A DNA stretch of 64,000 bases from Tessaracoccus lapidicaptus (GTDB taxonomy: Bacteria > Actinomycetota > Actinomycetes > Propionibacteriales > Propionibacteriaceae). A program made the position numbers and the translations under genes. Shown here in pieces: positions 7,991 to 16,865 of the stretch; position 1 is the first letter of the stretch, and every line of letters begins with the position of its first letter. Below the pieces are notes generated by a model that saw only the letters and a program-made list of their open reading frames with translations, was not told the DNA's origin and ran no database searches. The stretch is taken from contig NZ_MBQD01000022.1 in NCBI RefSeq assembly GCF_001693815.1, forward strand, positions 1 to 64,000. Direction: 5' to 3'.

Positions 7991-8796
7991 GGCGGGCACC
8001 GGCGTCGACGCTGGCCGCGCTCGACCCGATGCCGCGGCGGGCGTTCGTCGCCCAGATCATGGGGCTTCCGATCGCGTTTCACGTGCGCGGTCCCCTGGCG
8101 CGGGGCGCGGTCGTGGAGAAGGCCGTCGAACGCGCGTTCGACGAGCTGCGTGCCGACGATGACCTGTTCAGCATGTGGAAGCCGGACAGCCCGGTGAGCC
8201 GTATCCGCGACGGGCGTGACTCACTCTACGACGCCCCGTTGCGGATCCGGCGGGTGGCAGCCCTGTGCGACGAGGCCCGGCAGCGGACCGGCGGCGCGTT
8301 CTCGGCCTGGTTGCCGGACGGCCGCGGGGTGCCCAGGTTCGACCCGACTGGGCTGGTCAAGGGGTGGGCGGTCGAGCAGGCGCTCAGAGGTGTCGTCGCC
8401 CGCCTGGACACCCTCGGCGCCTACGACGTGCTCGTCAACGCCGGTGGCGACATCGCCGTCCATTGCTCGCGCACCGACACCCCGGCCTGGGCGATCGCGG
8501 TGGAAGACCCACGGGATCGTCGTCGAGTCGTCCAGCGGCTCGAGTTGCGAACGGGTGCGGTCGCGACGTCGGGGACCGCCGCGCGCGGCCGACACATCAC
8601 CGACCCGTCGACGGGGGAGCCGGCGAACAAGCTCCTGTCGGCCACCGTCATCGGGCCGGAACTCATGTGGGCCGACGTCTACGCCACAGCGGCCTTCGTG
8701 CTGGGACGCAGCGGGCTCGGCTGGCTTGCCACCCGTCCTGCGCACGCTGCCGTCCTCGTCGATCACGACGGCTCTGTCACCACGATCCGCGGTTGA
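7987..8796 (+). CDS. apbE: FAD:protein FMN transferase
   Basis: A 269-residue ApbE-family enzyme that splits FAD and attaches FMN covalently to Thr in target proteins. Family motifs occur in order: DPTGLVKGWAVEQAL (usual DxxGxxKGxxVD), LVNAGGDIAV, ATSGTAARGRHITDPSTG, and ADVYATAAFVLG with the Mg-binding Asp. It lacks a lipobox or clear signal peptide and is shorter than many ApbE proteins, so it may work in the cytoplasm or depend on an unseen export signal. The GTG start overlaps the upstream stop (GTGA at 7987-7990). The upstream FMN-binding protein is its obvious substrate. Confidence 0.88.
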   Translation: MRRAPASTLAALDPMPRRAFVAQIMGLPIAFHVRGPLARGAVVEKAVERAFDELRADDDLFSMWKPDSPVSRIRDGRDSLYDAPLRIRRVAALCDEARQRTGGAFSAWLPDGRGVPRFDPTGLVKGWAVEQALRGVVARLDTLGAYDVLVNAGGDIAVHCSRTDTPAWAIAVEDPRDRRRVVQRLELRTGAVATSGTAARGRHITDPSTGEPANKLLSATVIGPELMWADVYATAAFVLGRSGLGWLATRPAHAAVLVDHDGSVTTIRG

Positions 8797-8960
8797 GTCA
8801 TGGCGGCGCGGCCGGCAACCAGGGAGGGCACCGCCGTCGAGGGCAGCACGAATAGCTGGCCGAGGCACCCGTCGGTGCCTCTCACGCGCTCGGAGGCGGA
8901 GTTCGACGGCGAGCCGTGCCAGGGAGGGGCGCCAGCCGTGGGGCGTACGGAAATTGCCTC

Positions 8961-9020
8961 TTGACACGCCTTCGGGCCGGGCGCATCCTGAGTCTGTACA
9001 CGATTACGAAATCGTATACA
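8961..9020 (+). promoter_or_regulatory. Promoter and 26-bp palindromic operator of the lactonase/ABC operon
   Basis: A TTGACA -35 box lies at 8961-8966, with a weak -10 (CATCCT, 8984-8989) 17 bases on. Immediately downstream, 8995-9020, is a 26-bp palindrome with only two mismatched positions: left arm TGTACACGATTA, right arm AAATCGTATACA, symmetric about a central CG. A central CG is usual for LacI-family operators, and the LacI gene at the end of this operon is the likely ligand-sensing repressor; the GTATAC ends would also suit a GntR-type protein. Confidence 0.6.
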
Positions 9021-9063
9021 ACGGTCGCGGCGAAGGTGCCGCGCCGGAGCAGGAGGTAGATCC

Positions 9064-9921
9064 GTGGCGGACTATTCGATCTGGATGCTGGAGTACTCGC
9101 ACTGCCTGACGCAGCCCATGGGCTGCATCTTCTACGGGCAGTGGAACGTCGGCACGCGCCCCTTCCCGTACAGCTATGTCTACGTCGAGGGCGAGGGCCA
9201 CAAGATCCTCGTCGACGTCGGGCACGACGACGAGAGCACCAATCGCGTCCTCTCCGAGCGCTACGACGTGATCGACTGGCAGCCGCCCGCCGCGGTGCTC
9301 GGGAAGATCGGCGTGCGTCCGGAGGACATCGACACCGTGGTCCTCACCCACGTGCACTACGACCACGCCGGGGCTGCGAGGCGCTTCCCCAACGCCACCT
9401 TCTACCTCCAGGAGAAGGATCTGTCGGGCGCCAAGTGGGCACTGGAGAACCGGCACCTGTTCGAGTCCATCATCGGCGCCATCGACCCCGACGACGTCCG
9501 GATGCTCGAGGAGCTCGCGGAGCAGGGACGGTTGACGCTGCTCGGCGGCGACGTCGAACTGTTCCCGGGCTTCGAGATCCACCTCGCCGAGGACACCCAC
9601 ACCTTCGGATCGCAGTACGTCGTCGTCAGGACCCGCGACGACGAGCCCTGGGTGGTCACCGGCGACAACCTCTACAGCTACGAGAACGCCGAGGGCATCG
9701 GCCAGGACGGCGTCCCCGTCAGCATCGGTTTCGGCGGCGGAAGCTGCTGGAACACCCTCACCGCGATCCACGACATGCACGTCACGGCAGGCGACTCCAA
9801 CCGCCTCGTCATCGCCCACGAAGGCGCCACGTTCGAGCGCCATCCCTCCCGTCTCTACCCAGACCACCTGTCCGTCGCGGAGCTGACCCTGGCCCCCGGC
9901 GTCGCCAGCCGACTCGCCTGA
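9064..9921 (+). CDS. Metallo-beta-lactamase-fold hydrolase, N-acyl-homoserine-lactonase-like
   Basis: A 285-residue MBL-fold protein with the zinc motif HVHYDHAG (residues ~97-104), a later His in AEDTHTFGSQ and Asp in VTGDNLYSYE, arranged as in AiiA-type lactonases. The GTG start has AGGAGG eight bases upstream. It is the first gene of an operon that continues with a ribose-type ABC importer and a LacI regulator, so the natural substrate may be a lactone or ester of the imported compound rather than a quorum signal. No signal peptide is seen, so it should be cytoplasmic. The family call is firm; the substrate is open. Confidence 0.78.
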   Translation: MADYSIWMLEYSHCLTQPMGCIFYGQWNVGTRPFPYSYVYVEGEGHKILVDVGHDDESTNRVLSERYDVIDWQPPAAVLGKIGVRPEDIDTVVLTHVHYDHAGAARRFPNATFYLQEKDLSGAKWALENRHLFESIIGAIDPDDVRMLEELAEQGRLTLLGGDVELFPGFEIHLAEDTHTFGSQYVVVRTRDDEPWVVTGDNLYSYENAEGIGQDGVPVSIGFGGGSCWNTLTAIHDMHVTAGDSNRLVIAHEGATFERHPSRLYPDHLSVAELTLAPGVASRLA

Positions 9922-9958
9922 CCGCATCCCCCCACCCACTCACCGAGGAGTACCCACC

Positions 9959-10984
9959 ATGTCCACCCGTAAGTCCCTCCATCTCGCGACAGCCCTCATC
10001 GCCGTGTCCGGCCTCGCCCTCACGGCCTGCTCGTCGGGGACGACGCCCTCCGAGACGACGCAGTCCGGCTCCCAGAGCGCCGCCGGCTCCTCCAACGCAC
10101 CCGCCCAGGATGGCGACCGGCTGCTGGGGATCGTCTCGATCACCGCGACCGACTCCAACAACGCGCGCGTCATCGCAGGAGCCACCGAGGCTGCCGAGGC
10201 AGCCGGCTGGAAGGTCGAGGTCGTCGACGCCCAGGGCAACGCCGACACCGCCAACGCGGCCATCAGGAACTTCGTCAGCAAGGAGGCGGACGCCGTCTTC
10301 GACCTCGTCTTCCCCGTCACCTCCCTGGGCGCCGGGCTCCAAGCCACGCAGGATGCGGGCATCCCCGTCGCCACCTGGGGTGGCGGACTCGGCGACGGCG
10401 TCGTCATGACCACCGGCGACGGCGCCCCCTTTGCGGAGCCGGCGACGCAGGCCCTCATCGACGACATGGGCGGCAAGGGGTCCGTGTTGGCCCTCACCTA
10501 TCGCACCGGCCAGGTGTGCCGCGACCGCGAGGGCGTCTTCGACGAGATGCTCAAGGAATACCCGGACATCACGGTCACCAAGAGCGAGGTGAACATCCCC
10601 GGCTTCCTGCAGGACGGCGCACGGCACGCCACGGCGTGGTTGGCCGCCCACCCGGAGGGGTCGGAGAACCTGGCCATCTGGGGATGCTGGGAAGATCCCA
10701 CGCTCGGCGCCATCTCCGCGCTGCAGCAGCAGGGACGCACCGACGTCCTCACCTACGGCATCAACGGCTCCAGCGCTGCGATCAAGGCAGTCCAGGACGG
10801 CACGCTCACCGCGACCGTCTACGAGGACGGCAAGGGCGAGGGCGCCAAGATGTTCGAGGTCGTCCAGGACGCCATCGAGGCGGGAGACTCGTGGGAGCAG
10901 CAGACCATCGACGTGCCCGGCATCCTCGTGACGGCCGACAACGTCGAGTCGTTCCTCGAGGACCATCCCGAAGCCCTGCAGTGA
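9959..10984 (+). CDS. Ribose-type ABC importer, substrate-binding lipoprotein
   Basis: A 341-residue periplasmic-binding protein of the RbsB/type-I sugar-binding fold. It begins with a lipoprotein signal (residues 1-22, lipobox LTAC, Cys23 anchored), then a Ser/Thr linker, then two alternating lobes from about residue 47. Conserved type-I features include SITATDSNNARVIAGA near the start of lobe 1. It sits 37 bases after the MBL-fold gene and is followed by a matching ATPase and a single permease, giving a complete three-component importer of the ribose family. The ligand cannot be assigned. Confidence 0.85.
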   Translation: MSTRKSLHLATALIAVSGLALTACSSGTTPSETTQSGSQSAAGSSNAPAQDGDRLLGIVSITATDSNNARVIAGATEAAEAAGWKVEVVDAQGNADTANAAIRNFVSKEADAVFDLVFPVTSLGAGLQATQDAGIPVATWGGGLGDGVVMTTGDGAPFAEPATQALIDDMGGKGSVLALTYRTGQVCRDREGVFDEMLKEYPDITVTKSEVNIPGFLQDGARHATAWLAAHPEGSENLAIWGCWEDPTLGAISALQQQGRTDVLTYGINGSSAAIKAVQDGTLTATVYEDGKGEGAKMFEVVQDAIEAGDSWEQQTIDVPGILVTADNVESFLEDHPEALQ

Positions 10985-11006
10985 TCGACGGATAGGACCA
11001 GACGAC

Positions 11007-12554
11007 ATGTCAGCGCCCGAGGCGACCACAGCCGGCGAACCGCTCCTGCGGGTCGACCGACTGACCAAGACGTTCGGTGGGGTCCAGGCCCTCAAGGACG
11101 TGTCCGTGACGATCCGCTCAGGTGTGGTCCACGGGTTCGTGGGAGCCAACGGCGCCGGCAAGTCGACGCTGATCCGGTGCCTGGCCGGGATCCACCGTCC
11201 CGACGCCGGGACGATCGAACTCGACGGCGCCCCGGTGGACATCCACACCGCCCTCGACGCATCGCGGTTGGGGATGGCGTTCATCCATCAGGAGATGAGC
11301 ATCATCCCCGGCTGGGACGTGCTGAGGAACATGGCCCTGGGCATGCCCTACCGGACCCGGGCCGGTCTCATCGACTGGAAAGCCACCCGCCGAAGGGCTG
11401 AGATCGTCGCGGAGAAGGTGGGCATCCGCTTCAGCCTCGACGCCATCATCGACGACCTGAGCACGGCCGACCAGTGGCTCGTCATGATCGCCCGGGCCCT
11501 GATGCAGGACGCCCGACTCATCGCGATGGACGAACCGACCGCCTCGCTCTCGCCGCAGGAGGCCAGCAGGCTGCACGGGATCATCAGGGAACTGACCGCG
11601 GCCGGGACCGCCGTCATCTTCGTCTCCCACCGCCTGGCGGAGGTCTCCGAGCTCTGCGAGGACATCACGGTGTTCAAGGACGGGCGTGTCGTCAGAACGG
11701 CGGTCGGGCAACGGCTGACGAGCCACGAACTCGTCGAGGCCATCGTGGGACACCACATGGAGCTCACCCGCCGGCCCGAGCCCCCCGCGCACGTGGGGGA
11801 GCCGGTCCTGGACGTCGAACATGCCTCCGACGGGAGGCTGGTGCAGGACGCCAGCCTCCAGGTCCGGGCAGGCGAGGTCGTCGGGCTGGGCGGGCTGGTC
11901 GGGGCGGGCCGCACCGAGTTCACCCGTCTGATCTACGGGGCCGAACGACTCCGCACGGGAGAGGTCCGACTCGCCGGCAGGACCGTGCGCTTCCACGAGC
12001 CCGCCGACGCCGTGGCGCAGCGGGTGGGCATCGTCCCGGAGGAGCGGCGATCCCAGGGCGTCTTCCTCGACAAGTCGATCGACTTCAACATCAACCTCGC
12101 CAGCCTCGACAGCCTGCGCACCGGCAGGTTCGTCCCGTGGCTGCGATTGGGCGCCGGCAGGAAGCGCGCCCAGCGCCTCATCGACGAGGTCGGGATCAAG
12201 GCGCGCGGCGCCGATCAGCCGGTCGGAGCCCTGTCGGGCGGCAACCAACAGAAGGTCGCCGTCGCGCGGTGGCTGACGCACGATCGGCAGTTGCTGATCC
12301 TCGACGAGCCGTCGCGTGGCGTCGACGTCGGCGCGCGGGCCGAGCTCCACACCCTTATCAGAGACCTGGCCGGCAGAGGGGCGGCCGTGCTCGTCGTGTC
12401 CTCCGACAATGAGGAACTCGTCGCCCTGTGCGACCGGGTGGTCGTCATGGCGGAGGGCCACGTCGTCGGAGAACTCGTAGGCGACCAGATCACCACCAAA
12501 GCCATTCTCGCGCTGAGCTTCGCGCGAGCCCATAAACAGGAGGACGTCGCATGA
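11007..12554 (+). CDS. Ribose-type ABC importer ATPase (tandem nucleotide-binding domains)
   Basis: A 515-residue RbsA/MglA-type ATPase with two fused nucleotide-binding domains. The first has Walker A GANGAGKST (~residues 47-55), a signature region LSTADQWLVMIARAL and Walker B LIAMDEPTASLS. The second lacks a canonical Walker A (GLVGAGRTEF, as usual in this family) but has LSGGNQQKVAVARWL and Walker B LLILDEPSRGVD. It should energise uptake of the sugar-like ligand bound by the preceding lipoprotein. Its stop overlaps the permease start by four bases. Confidence 0.9.
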   Translation: MSAPEATTAGEPLLRVDRLTKTFGGVQALKDVSVTIRSGVVHGFVGANGAGKSTLIRCLAGIHRPDAGTIELDGAPVDIHTALDASRLGMAFIHQEMSIIPGWDVLRNMALGMPYRTRAGLIDWKATRRRAEIVAEKVGIRFSLDAIIDDLSTADQWLVMIARALMQDARLIAMDEPTASLSPQEASRLHGIIRELTAAGTAVIFVSHRLAEVSELCEDITVFKDGRVVRTAVGQRLTSHELVEAIVGHHMELTRRPEPPAHVGEPVLDVEHASDGRLVQDASLQVRAGEVVGLGGLVGAGRTEFTRLIYGAERLRTGEVRLAGRTVRFHEPADAVAQRVGIVPEERRSQGVFLDKSIDFNINLASLDSLRTGRFVPWLRLGAGRKRAQRLIDEVGIKARGADQPVGALSGGNQQKVAVARWLTHDRQLLILDEPSRGVDVGARAELHTLIRDLAGRGAAVLVVSSDNEELVALCDRVVVMAEGHVVGELVGDQITTKAILALSFARAHKQEDVA

Positions 12555-13561
12555 CGACCAGCGCCCCGCTCACCACAGAGCCGGCACCCGCCGCCGCGAA
12601 GACCGCGTGGAAGCGGATCATTCTCTTGGGGGTGTCCAAGTACGGGACCCTCATCGCGATGGGCATCCTCATCGTGGTGTTCAGCCTCGGCGTTCCCAAC
12701 GGCGCCTTCCTGTCTCCGTCGAACCTCCTGAACATCGTCAACCAGTCCGCCCTCACCGCCATCATCGCCAGCGGCCTCACGCTCGTGCTCGTCGTCGGTG
12801 AGTTCGACCTGTCCGTCGGCTACGCCGCCAGCCTGGCGGGTGTCCTGGTCACCGGGCTCATGGTCAACCAGGGACTGGCCATCCCGGTCGCGATCCTGGT
12901 CACGGTGCTCGTCGGCTCCGCCGCGGGCGCGGCCAACGGGTTCCTCGTGACGAAGGCGAAGGTCAACGCCGTCGTCGCCACCCTGGGCATCGGAACCATG
13001 CTCGTCGGCCTGACGTTCGGCTACAGCGCCGGGTCTCCCATCGTCCTGCTGCCGGCCGGCTTCGTGCAGCTCACCTTGGGGCGGTTCCTGGGGATCCAGA
13101 ACCCCATCTGGATCATGGCGGTCGTGCTCATCGTCTTGTGGGTCCTCCTGAACCGGACCCCGCTGGGGCAGCGCATCCAGGCGGTCGGGGCCAACGCCGA
13201 GGCGGCCAAGCTCGTCGGCATCCGGGTCGACCGCACCAAGATCGCCGCGTTCGTCATCGCGGGGGCGTGCGCGGCGCTCACCGGCGTCCTGCTCGCGTCG
13301 GTGCTGGGCAGCGGGACGATCAGCGCGGCCGACGGCTACCTGATGGACTCGTTCGCCGCCATCTTCCTGGGGTCGGCGACCCTGCGCAACGGCGAATTCC
13401 ACATCCTCGGCACGCTCATCGGCGTCCTCGTGGTCAACGTGGGCTTCAACGGCCTCAGCATGATGGGGACCGCGACGTTCTGGCAGTACATCTTCAAGGG
13501 CGGGATCCTGGTGCTCGCCGTGGCGCTGTCGACCATCGCTCGTAGGTACGCTCGCGCCTAG
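12551..13561 (+). CDS. Ribose-type ABC importer permease
   Basis: A 336-residue RbsC-type permease with eight to ten hydrophobic segments between residues ~30 and 330. The typical family stretch GEFDLSVGYAASLAGVLV is present, as is VGANAEAAKLVGIRVDRTKI, which fits the coupling loop that contacts the ATPase. It overlaps the ATPase gene (ATGA) and is followed 27 bases later by a LacI regulator. Only one permease gene is present, so it should act as a homodimer. Confidence 0.9.
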   Translation: MTTSAPLTTEPAPAAAKTAWKRIILLGVSKYGTLIAMGILIVVFSLGVPNGAFLSPSNLLNIVNQSALTAIIASGLTLVLVVGEFDLSVGYAASLAGVLVTGLMVNQGLAIPVAILVTVLVGSAAGAANGFLVTKAKVNAVVATLGIGTMLVGLTFGYSAGSPIVLLPAGFVQLTLGRFLGIQNPIWIMAVVLIVLWVLLNRTPLGQRIQAVGANAEAAKLVGIRVDRTKIAAFVIAGACAALTGVLLASVLGSGTISAADGYLMDSFAAIFLGSATLRNGEFHILGTLIGVLVVNVGFNGLSMMGTATFWQYIFKGGILVLAVALSTIARRYARA

Positions 13562-13588
13562 CAGCGTGCGCCGAGAGAAGGACAATCC

Positions 13589-14599
13589 ATGCCCACAATG
13601 CGTGAAGTGGCGGCCGCCGCCGGCGTCTCCACCGCCACGGTGTCACGCGTCGCCAACGGCGCCGCGGGAGTCGATCCGGCTCTGGCCAGGCGCGTGCGGA
13701 CCGTGATCGAGGAGATGGGGTACCGCCCGAACCTCGTGGCCCGAGGGCTGCGGAAGCAGGCGACCCGCCTGCTCGCCCTGGTCATTCCGGACATCGAGAA
13801 CGCCTTCTTCACCTCGCTGTGCCGGGGGGTCGAGGACGTGGCCCGCCGGGAGAACTACTCCGTCATGCTGTGCAACACCGACGAGGACCCCGGGAAGGAA
13901 GCCTCCTACCTCGAGGTGCTCGCCGCCCACTCGGTCTCCGGGGTCATCATCAGCGCGGCCGCGGTGACGTCGGACCTGTCCGCCGTGACGGACCAGGGGA
14001 TCGCGGTGGTGGGAGTGGGGCGGCGACTGGGCCCCGAGTTCGACTGCGTCCGGACCGACTCCGAGGGCGGTGCGAGGCAGGCGACGAGGCATCTGCTCTC
14101 GTTCGGGGCAGAACGGGTGGCGTGCATCACCGGCCCCGAGGACGTGGTGACATCAGAGGAACGCCTCGAGGGGTACCGCCAGGCGATCGAGATGTCGGGC
14201 CGCGCGGTCGACGAGGACCTCATCGTCCGGGCGAACTTCCGCGAGGACGGCGCCTACCGGGCCATGAACCAACTGCTGGACCTGGACTCGCCGCCAGACG
14301 GCGTGTTCGTGGCCAACAACCGCATGACGATCGGCGCCCTGCGCGCCTGCCGCGAGCGCGGCGTCGCGATCCCGGAGCAGTTGAGCCTGGTGGGCTTCGA
14401 CGATCTGCCGTGGGCCGACCTCACCACACCGTCGATCACGACCATGCGCCAGCCGACCTACGAGCTGGGATCGGCGGCGGCCCGGCTCCTGCTCGAGCGG
14501 ATCGGCGGCGAACAGGGCCCGGGGCGGGAAATGGTCTTCCAGCCCGAGCTCGCGGCGCGTCAGAGCTCCATCAAGCGGGGCACCCGGAGCGCGAGCTAG
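13589..14599 (+). CDS. LacI-family regulator of the lactonase/ABC operon
   Basis: A 336-residue LacI/GalR protein: helix-turn-helix at residues 3-25 (MREVAAAAGVSTATVSRVANG), hinge, then a type-I periplasmic-binding-like sensor domain (~60-330) with the typical VGFDDLPWADLTTPSITTMRQP ending. It is the last gene of the run starting at 9064, so it probably represses its own operon through the palindrome at 8995-9020 and is released by the imported ligand or a derivative. The ATG follows AGAGAAGGA. Confidence 0.9.
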   Translation: MPTMREVAAAAGVSTATVSRVANGAAGVDPALARRVRTVIEEMGYRPNLVARGLRKQATRLLALVIPDIENAFFTSLCRGVEDVARRENYSVMLCNTDEDPGKEASYLEVLAAHSVSGVIISAAAVTSDLSAVTDQGIAVVGVGRRLGPEFDCVRTDSEGGARQATRHLLSFGAERVACITGPEDVVTSEERLEGYRQAIEMSGRAVDEDLIVRANFREDGAYRAMNQLLDLDSPPDGVFVANNRMTIGALRACRERGVAIPEQLSLVGFDDLPWADLTTPSITTMRQPTYELGSAAARLLLERIGGEQGPGREMVFQPELAARQSSIKRGTRSAS

Positions 14600-14632
14600 G
14601 CCCATCCGCGAGGCTCCATCGCGGGCGGGGGA

Positions 14633-15937
14633 CTAGTTGTCGGGCTTGCCGCCCTTGTCGGCCGCGTTGTCGTCGGCCTTGTCAGGCTTCTTCTCGTCGG
14701 CCTTGCCGCGATCGGCCGGCTCGTCGTCGCGCGCCTGTCCGGGCGGGACCGTGTCCTCGTTGGTTGCCCCTCCGCCGTCGGGCGCGGCGGACTGCGCTGC
14801 GGTGGTGGCGGGCGCCGCCGTCGGGGTGGGCGACTGCGTCGACGGGGTGGGTGACGGCGAAGGAGAGATCGACGGCGACGCGATGGGCGACGGCGAGACC
14901 GCGCCCCCGTCCGCGTCGGGGAGCTGCGTCAGAGCGAGTGCCCCCAGCACCGTCGCGGACACGGCGACGCCGGCCGCGACCCACCAGGCACCTCCGGCCC
15001 GACGGCGTCGCGCCGGGCCCGCGGCGGTGCCTGTGGCGGACGCCATGGGGACGGTGGCGGCCAGCGGCGCAGTGGCCTCACCCGCGAGCAGGCCGACGGC
15101 GGGCCCGCCCGCAGCGGCCGCCTCGATCGCCCGCAGCCGGGTCTCCACCTCGGCGGCCGAGGCCGGCCGGTCTTCCGGGTTCTTGGCGAGCAGCTGCGCC
15201 ACGAGCGCCTCAAGCGCCGCGCTGACCGCGACCCCGCGCGCCGTCAGCTGCGGAGGATCACTGTGCACGTGCTGGTGCAGAGCGCCGATGAGCTGGTCGC
15301 TCTGGAAGGGCGGCTGCCCGGTGGCCAGCGCGGTGAGGACACAACCGAGGGCGTAGAGGTCGCTCCGCTCGTCGGCGGGCTCGCCCCGCGCCTGTTCCGG
15401 CGACACGTACAGGGCGCTGCCCACAACGGTGTTGGTGGCGGTCAGCGCCGGCGCCGCCTCCTGGGTGAGGCGCGCGACCCCGAAGTCGACGATCTTCACC
15501 TCGTCGGCCGCGCCCAGCATGAGGTTGCCCGGCTTGATGTCGCGGTGCACGATCCCCGCCCGGTGGGCTGCCTCCAGTCCCGCCGCCACCTGCGCCCCGA
15601 GCCGGGCCACCTCCGACTCAGGCAAGGGCCCCTGCGTTGCGACGAGTTGCGCCAGCGTCGGCCCAGGGAGGAGCTCCATGACGATGAAGGTCAGCCCGTC
15701 GTGGGTCCCGATGTCGAACACGAGCACCGTGTTGGGATGCTGCAGGGCGGCCATGGTGACCGCCTCGCGGCGGAACCGCTCGAGCGCGGCCTCGTCTCGC
15801 GATCCCGCGGCCAGCACCTTGACGGCCACCTCGCGGTCGAGCACGGCGTCGTGCGCCTTCCACACCTGACCCATCCCTCCGGACGCGATCAGGTGCACGA
15901 GGCGGTATCGGTGAGCCAGCACGGCGTCGGCTTCCAT
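14633..15937 (-). CDS. Serine/threonine protein kinase, PknB-like, membrane-anchored
   Basis: A 434-residue Hanks-type kinase: glycine loop ASGGMGQVW, catalytic Lys in AVKVLA, catalytic loop HRDIKPGN, DFG in VDFGVARL, activation segment with GSALYVSPEQARG. The kinase domain covers about residues 9-260; one membrane helix follows near 305-325 (WWVAAGVAVSATVLGALAL) and then a ~110-residue Ser/Pro/Thr- then Lys/Asp-rich extracytoplasmic tail with no PASTA or other sensor domain. I chose the ATG at 15937, which has GGGGGAGG nine bases upstream, over an ATG 13 codons earlier. Substrates are unknown and no phosphatase gene is nearby. Confidence 0.9.
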   Translation of the reverse strand: MEADAVLAHRYRLVHLIASGGMGQVWKAHDAVLDREVAVKVLAAGSRDEAALERFRREAVTMAALQHPNTVLVFDIGTHDGLTFIVMELLPGPTLAQLVATQGPLPESEVARLGAQVAAGLEAAHRAGIVHRDIKPGNLMLGAADEVKIVDFGVARLTQEAAPALTATNTVVGSALYVSPEQARGEPADERSDLYALGCVLTALATGQPPFQSDQLIGALHQHVHSDPPQLTARGVAVSAALEALVAQLLAKNPEDRPASAAEVETRLRAIEAAAAGGPAVGLLAGEATAPLAATVPMASATGTAAGPARRRRAGGAWWVAAGVAVSATVLGALALTQLPDADGGAVSPSPIASPSISPSPSPTPSTQSPTPTAAPATTAAQSAAPDGGGATNEDTVPPGQARDDEPADRGKADEKKPDKADDNAADKGGKPDN

Positions 15938-16033
15938 GCTGTCCATCCTCCCCCGGGAGGCAACCCTGCGGGGCAAGGGCCGTCGATCGGCGGATCTGGT
16001 GGCGTGTTCGCTGTCAGATCCGCCGGTCGAGCG

Positions 16034-16777
16034 TCAGCCCTCCGACGGCGTGTTGTGGTAGACGCGGACCTCGGCCTGCCGAACCCGCGACAACGAGCAC
16101 ATCACGAGCTCTCCCGGCACCGCGACGCCGTCGAACACCGCCGACGCCGTGCAGTCCCGCTCCCAACCGCGGGTCCCCTCGAGCCACATGACGTAGCGGT
16201 CCGCCCAGTGCGCGCGCTCGTCGATCCGGCGCGTCGGCCCCGTGCCGGTGAACGTGGCGGCGACGTCGAGACTCCCGCTCGTCTGGCTGTCGGCCAGGAA
16301 GTCGACGATCTGGACAGGCACGGTGGCCGTGGCGTCGACGGCGTTGAGCCGCGGGTCGACCGCGACCTCGGCGTCGGTTGCGCGCCCGAAGCGCTCCGAC
16401 TGGCCCAGACACGTCCGCTCGACGACGCCCGGATCCCACTCGACGTCGGCCACGACACACGTGTAGTCGAAGGTCTTGACCACGCCGCTCCTCTGGTCGT
16501 GCAGGTGGAACTCGCTGCCTGCCTGCTCGCTGCCCGCTGAGTAGAAGGCCATGACGTCGGCCCCGGTGCAGATCGTGCCCACCTCCTCCGACTCGAGGTC
16601 GGGACACGTCGTCCACGCCGCCATGGCGGCGTATCCGGCGAAGGTGAGCTTGAAGACCCCCGCACGCTCCTCGGGTGAGGCGGAGGCGGTGGCCGTGGTG
16701 GCGGTGATCGCGGCGAACCCTGTGGCTCCCGCGAGAAGGATTCGGCCGGCGGCCCGGCCGGCCTGCCTGATGGACAT
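16034..16777 (-). CDS. Secreted protein of unknown function
   Basis: A 247-residue protein with a clear Sec signal peptide (MSIRQAGRAAGRILLAGATG... cleavage expected after ATASA, near residue 32). The mature part holds several Cys residues (for example TTCPDLESEEVGTICTG and DYTCVV), consistent with disulfides, and no repeats or known motif that I recognise. The ATG at 16777 has AGAGGGA upstream and places the signal peptide at the N terminus; an upstream ATG at 16843 would put an unlikely Arg-rich extension before it. It lies alone between a kinase gene and a LacI gene on the same strand. Function unknown. Confidence 0.7.
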   Translation of the reverse strand: MSIRQAGRAAGRILLAGATGFAAITATTATASASPEERAGVFKLTFAGYAAMAAWTTCPDLESEEVGTICTGADVMAFYSAGSEQAGSEFHLHDQRSGVVKTFDYTCVVADVEWDPGVVERTCLGQSERFGRATDAEVAVDPRLNAVDATATVPVQIVDFLADSQTSGSLDVAATFTGTGPTRRIDERAHWADRYVMWLEGTRGWERDCTASAVFDGVAVPGELVMCSLSRVRQAEVRVYHNTPSEG

Positions 16778-16865
16778 CTCTGTCCCTCTTTTCCGGGCAC
16801 GCAGCCCTATGCCCAGCGTGCGCCGGGGCGGAGGTGTTGTCAATGCCCCGCGTCGCGGCCCAGGG

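Noticed and set aside
8216..9109. 297-codon plus-strand ORF overlapping apbE
   Set aside because: Ser/Arg/Pro-rich shadow frame of apbE.
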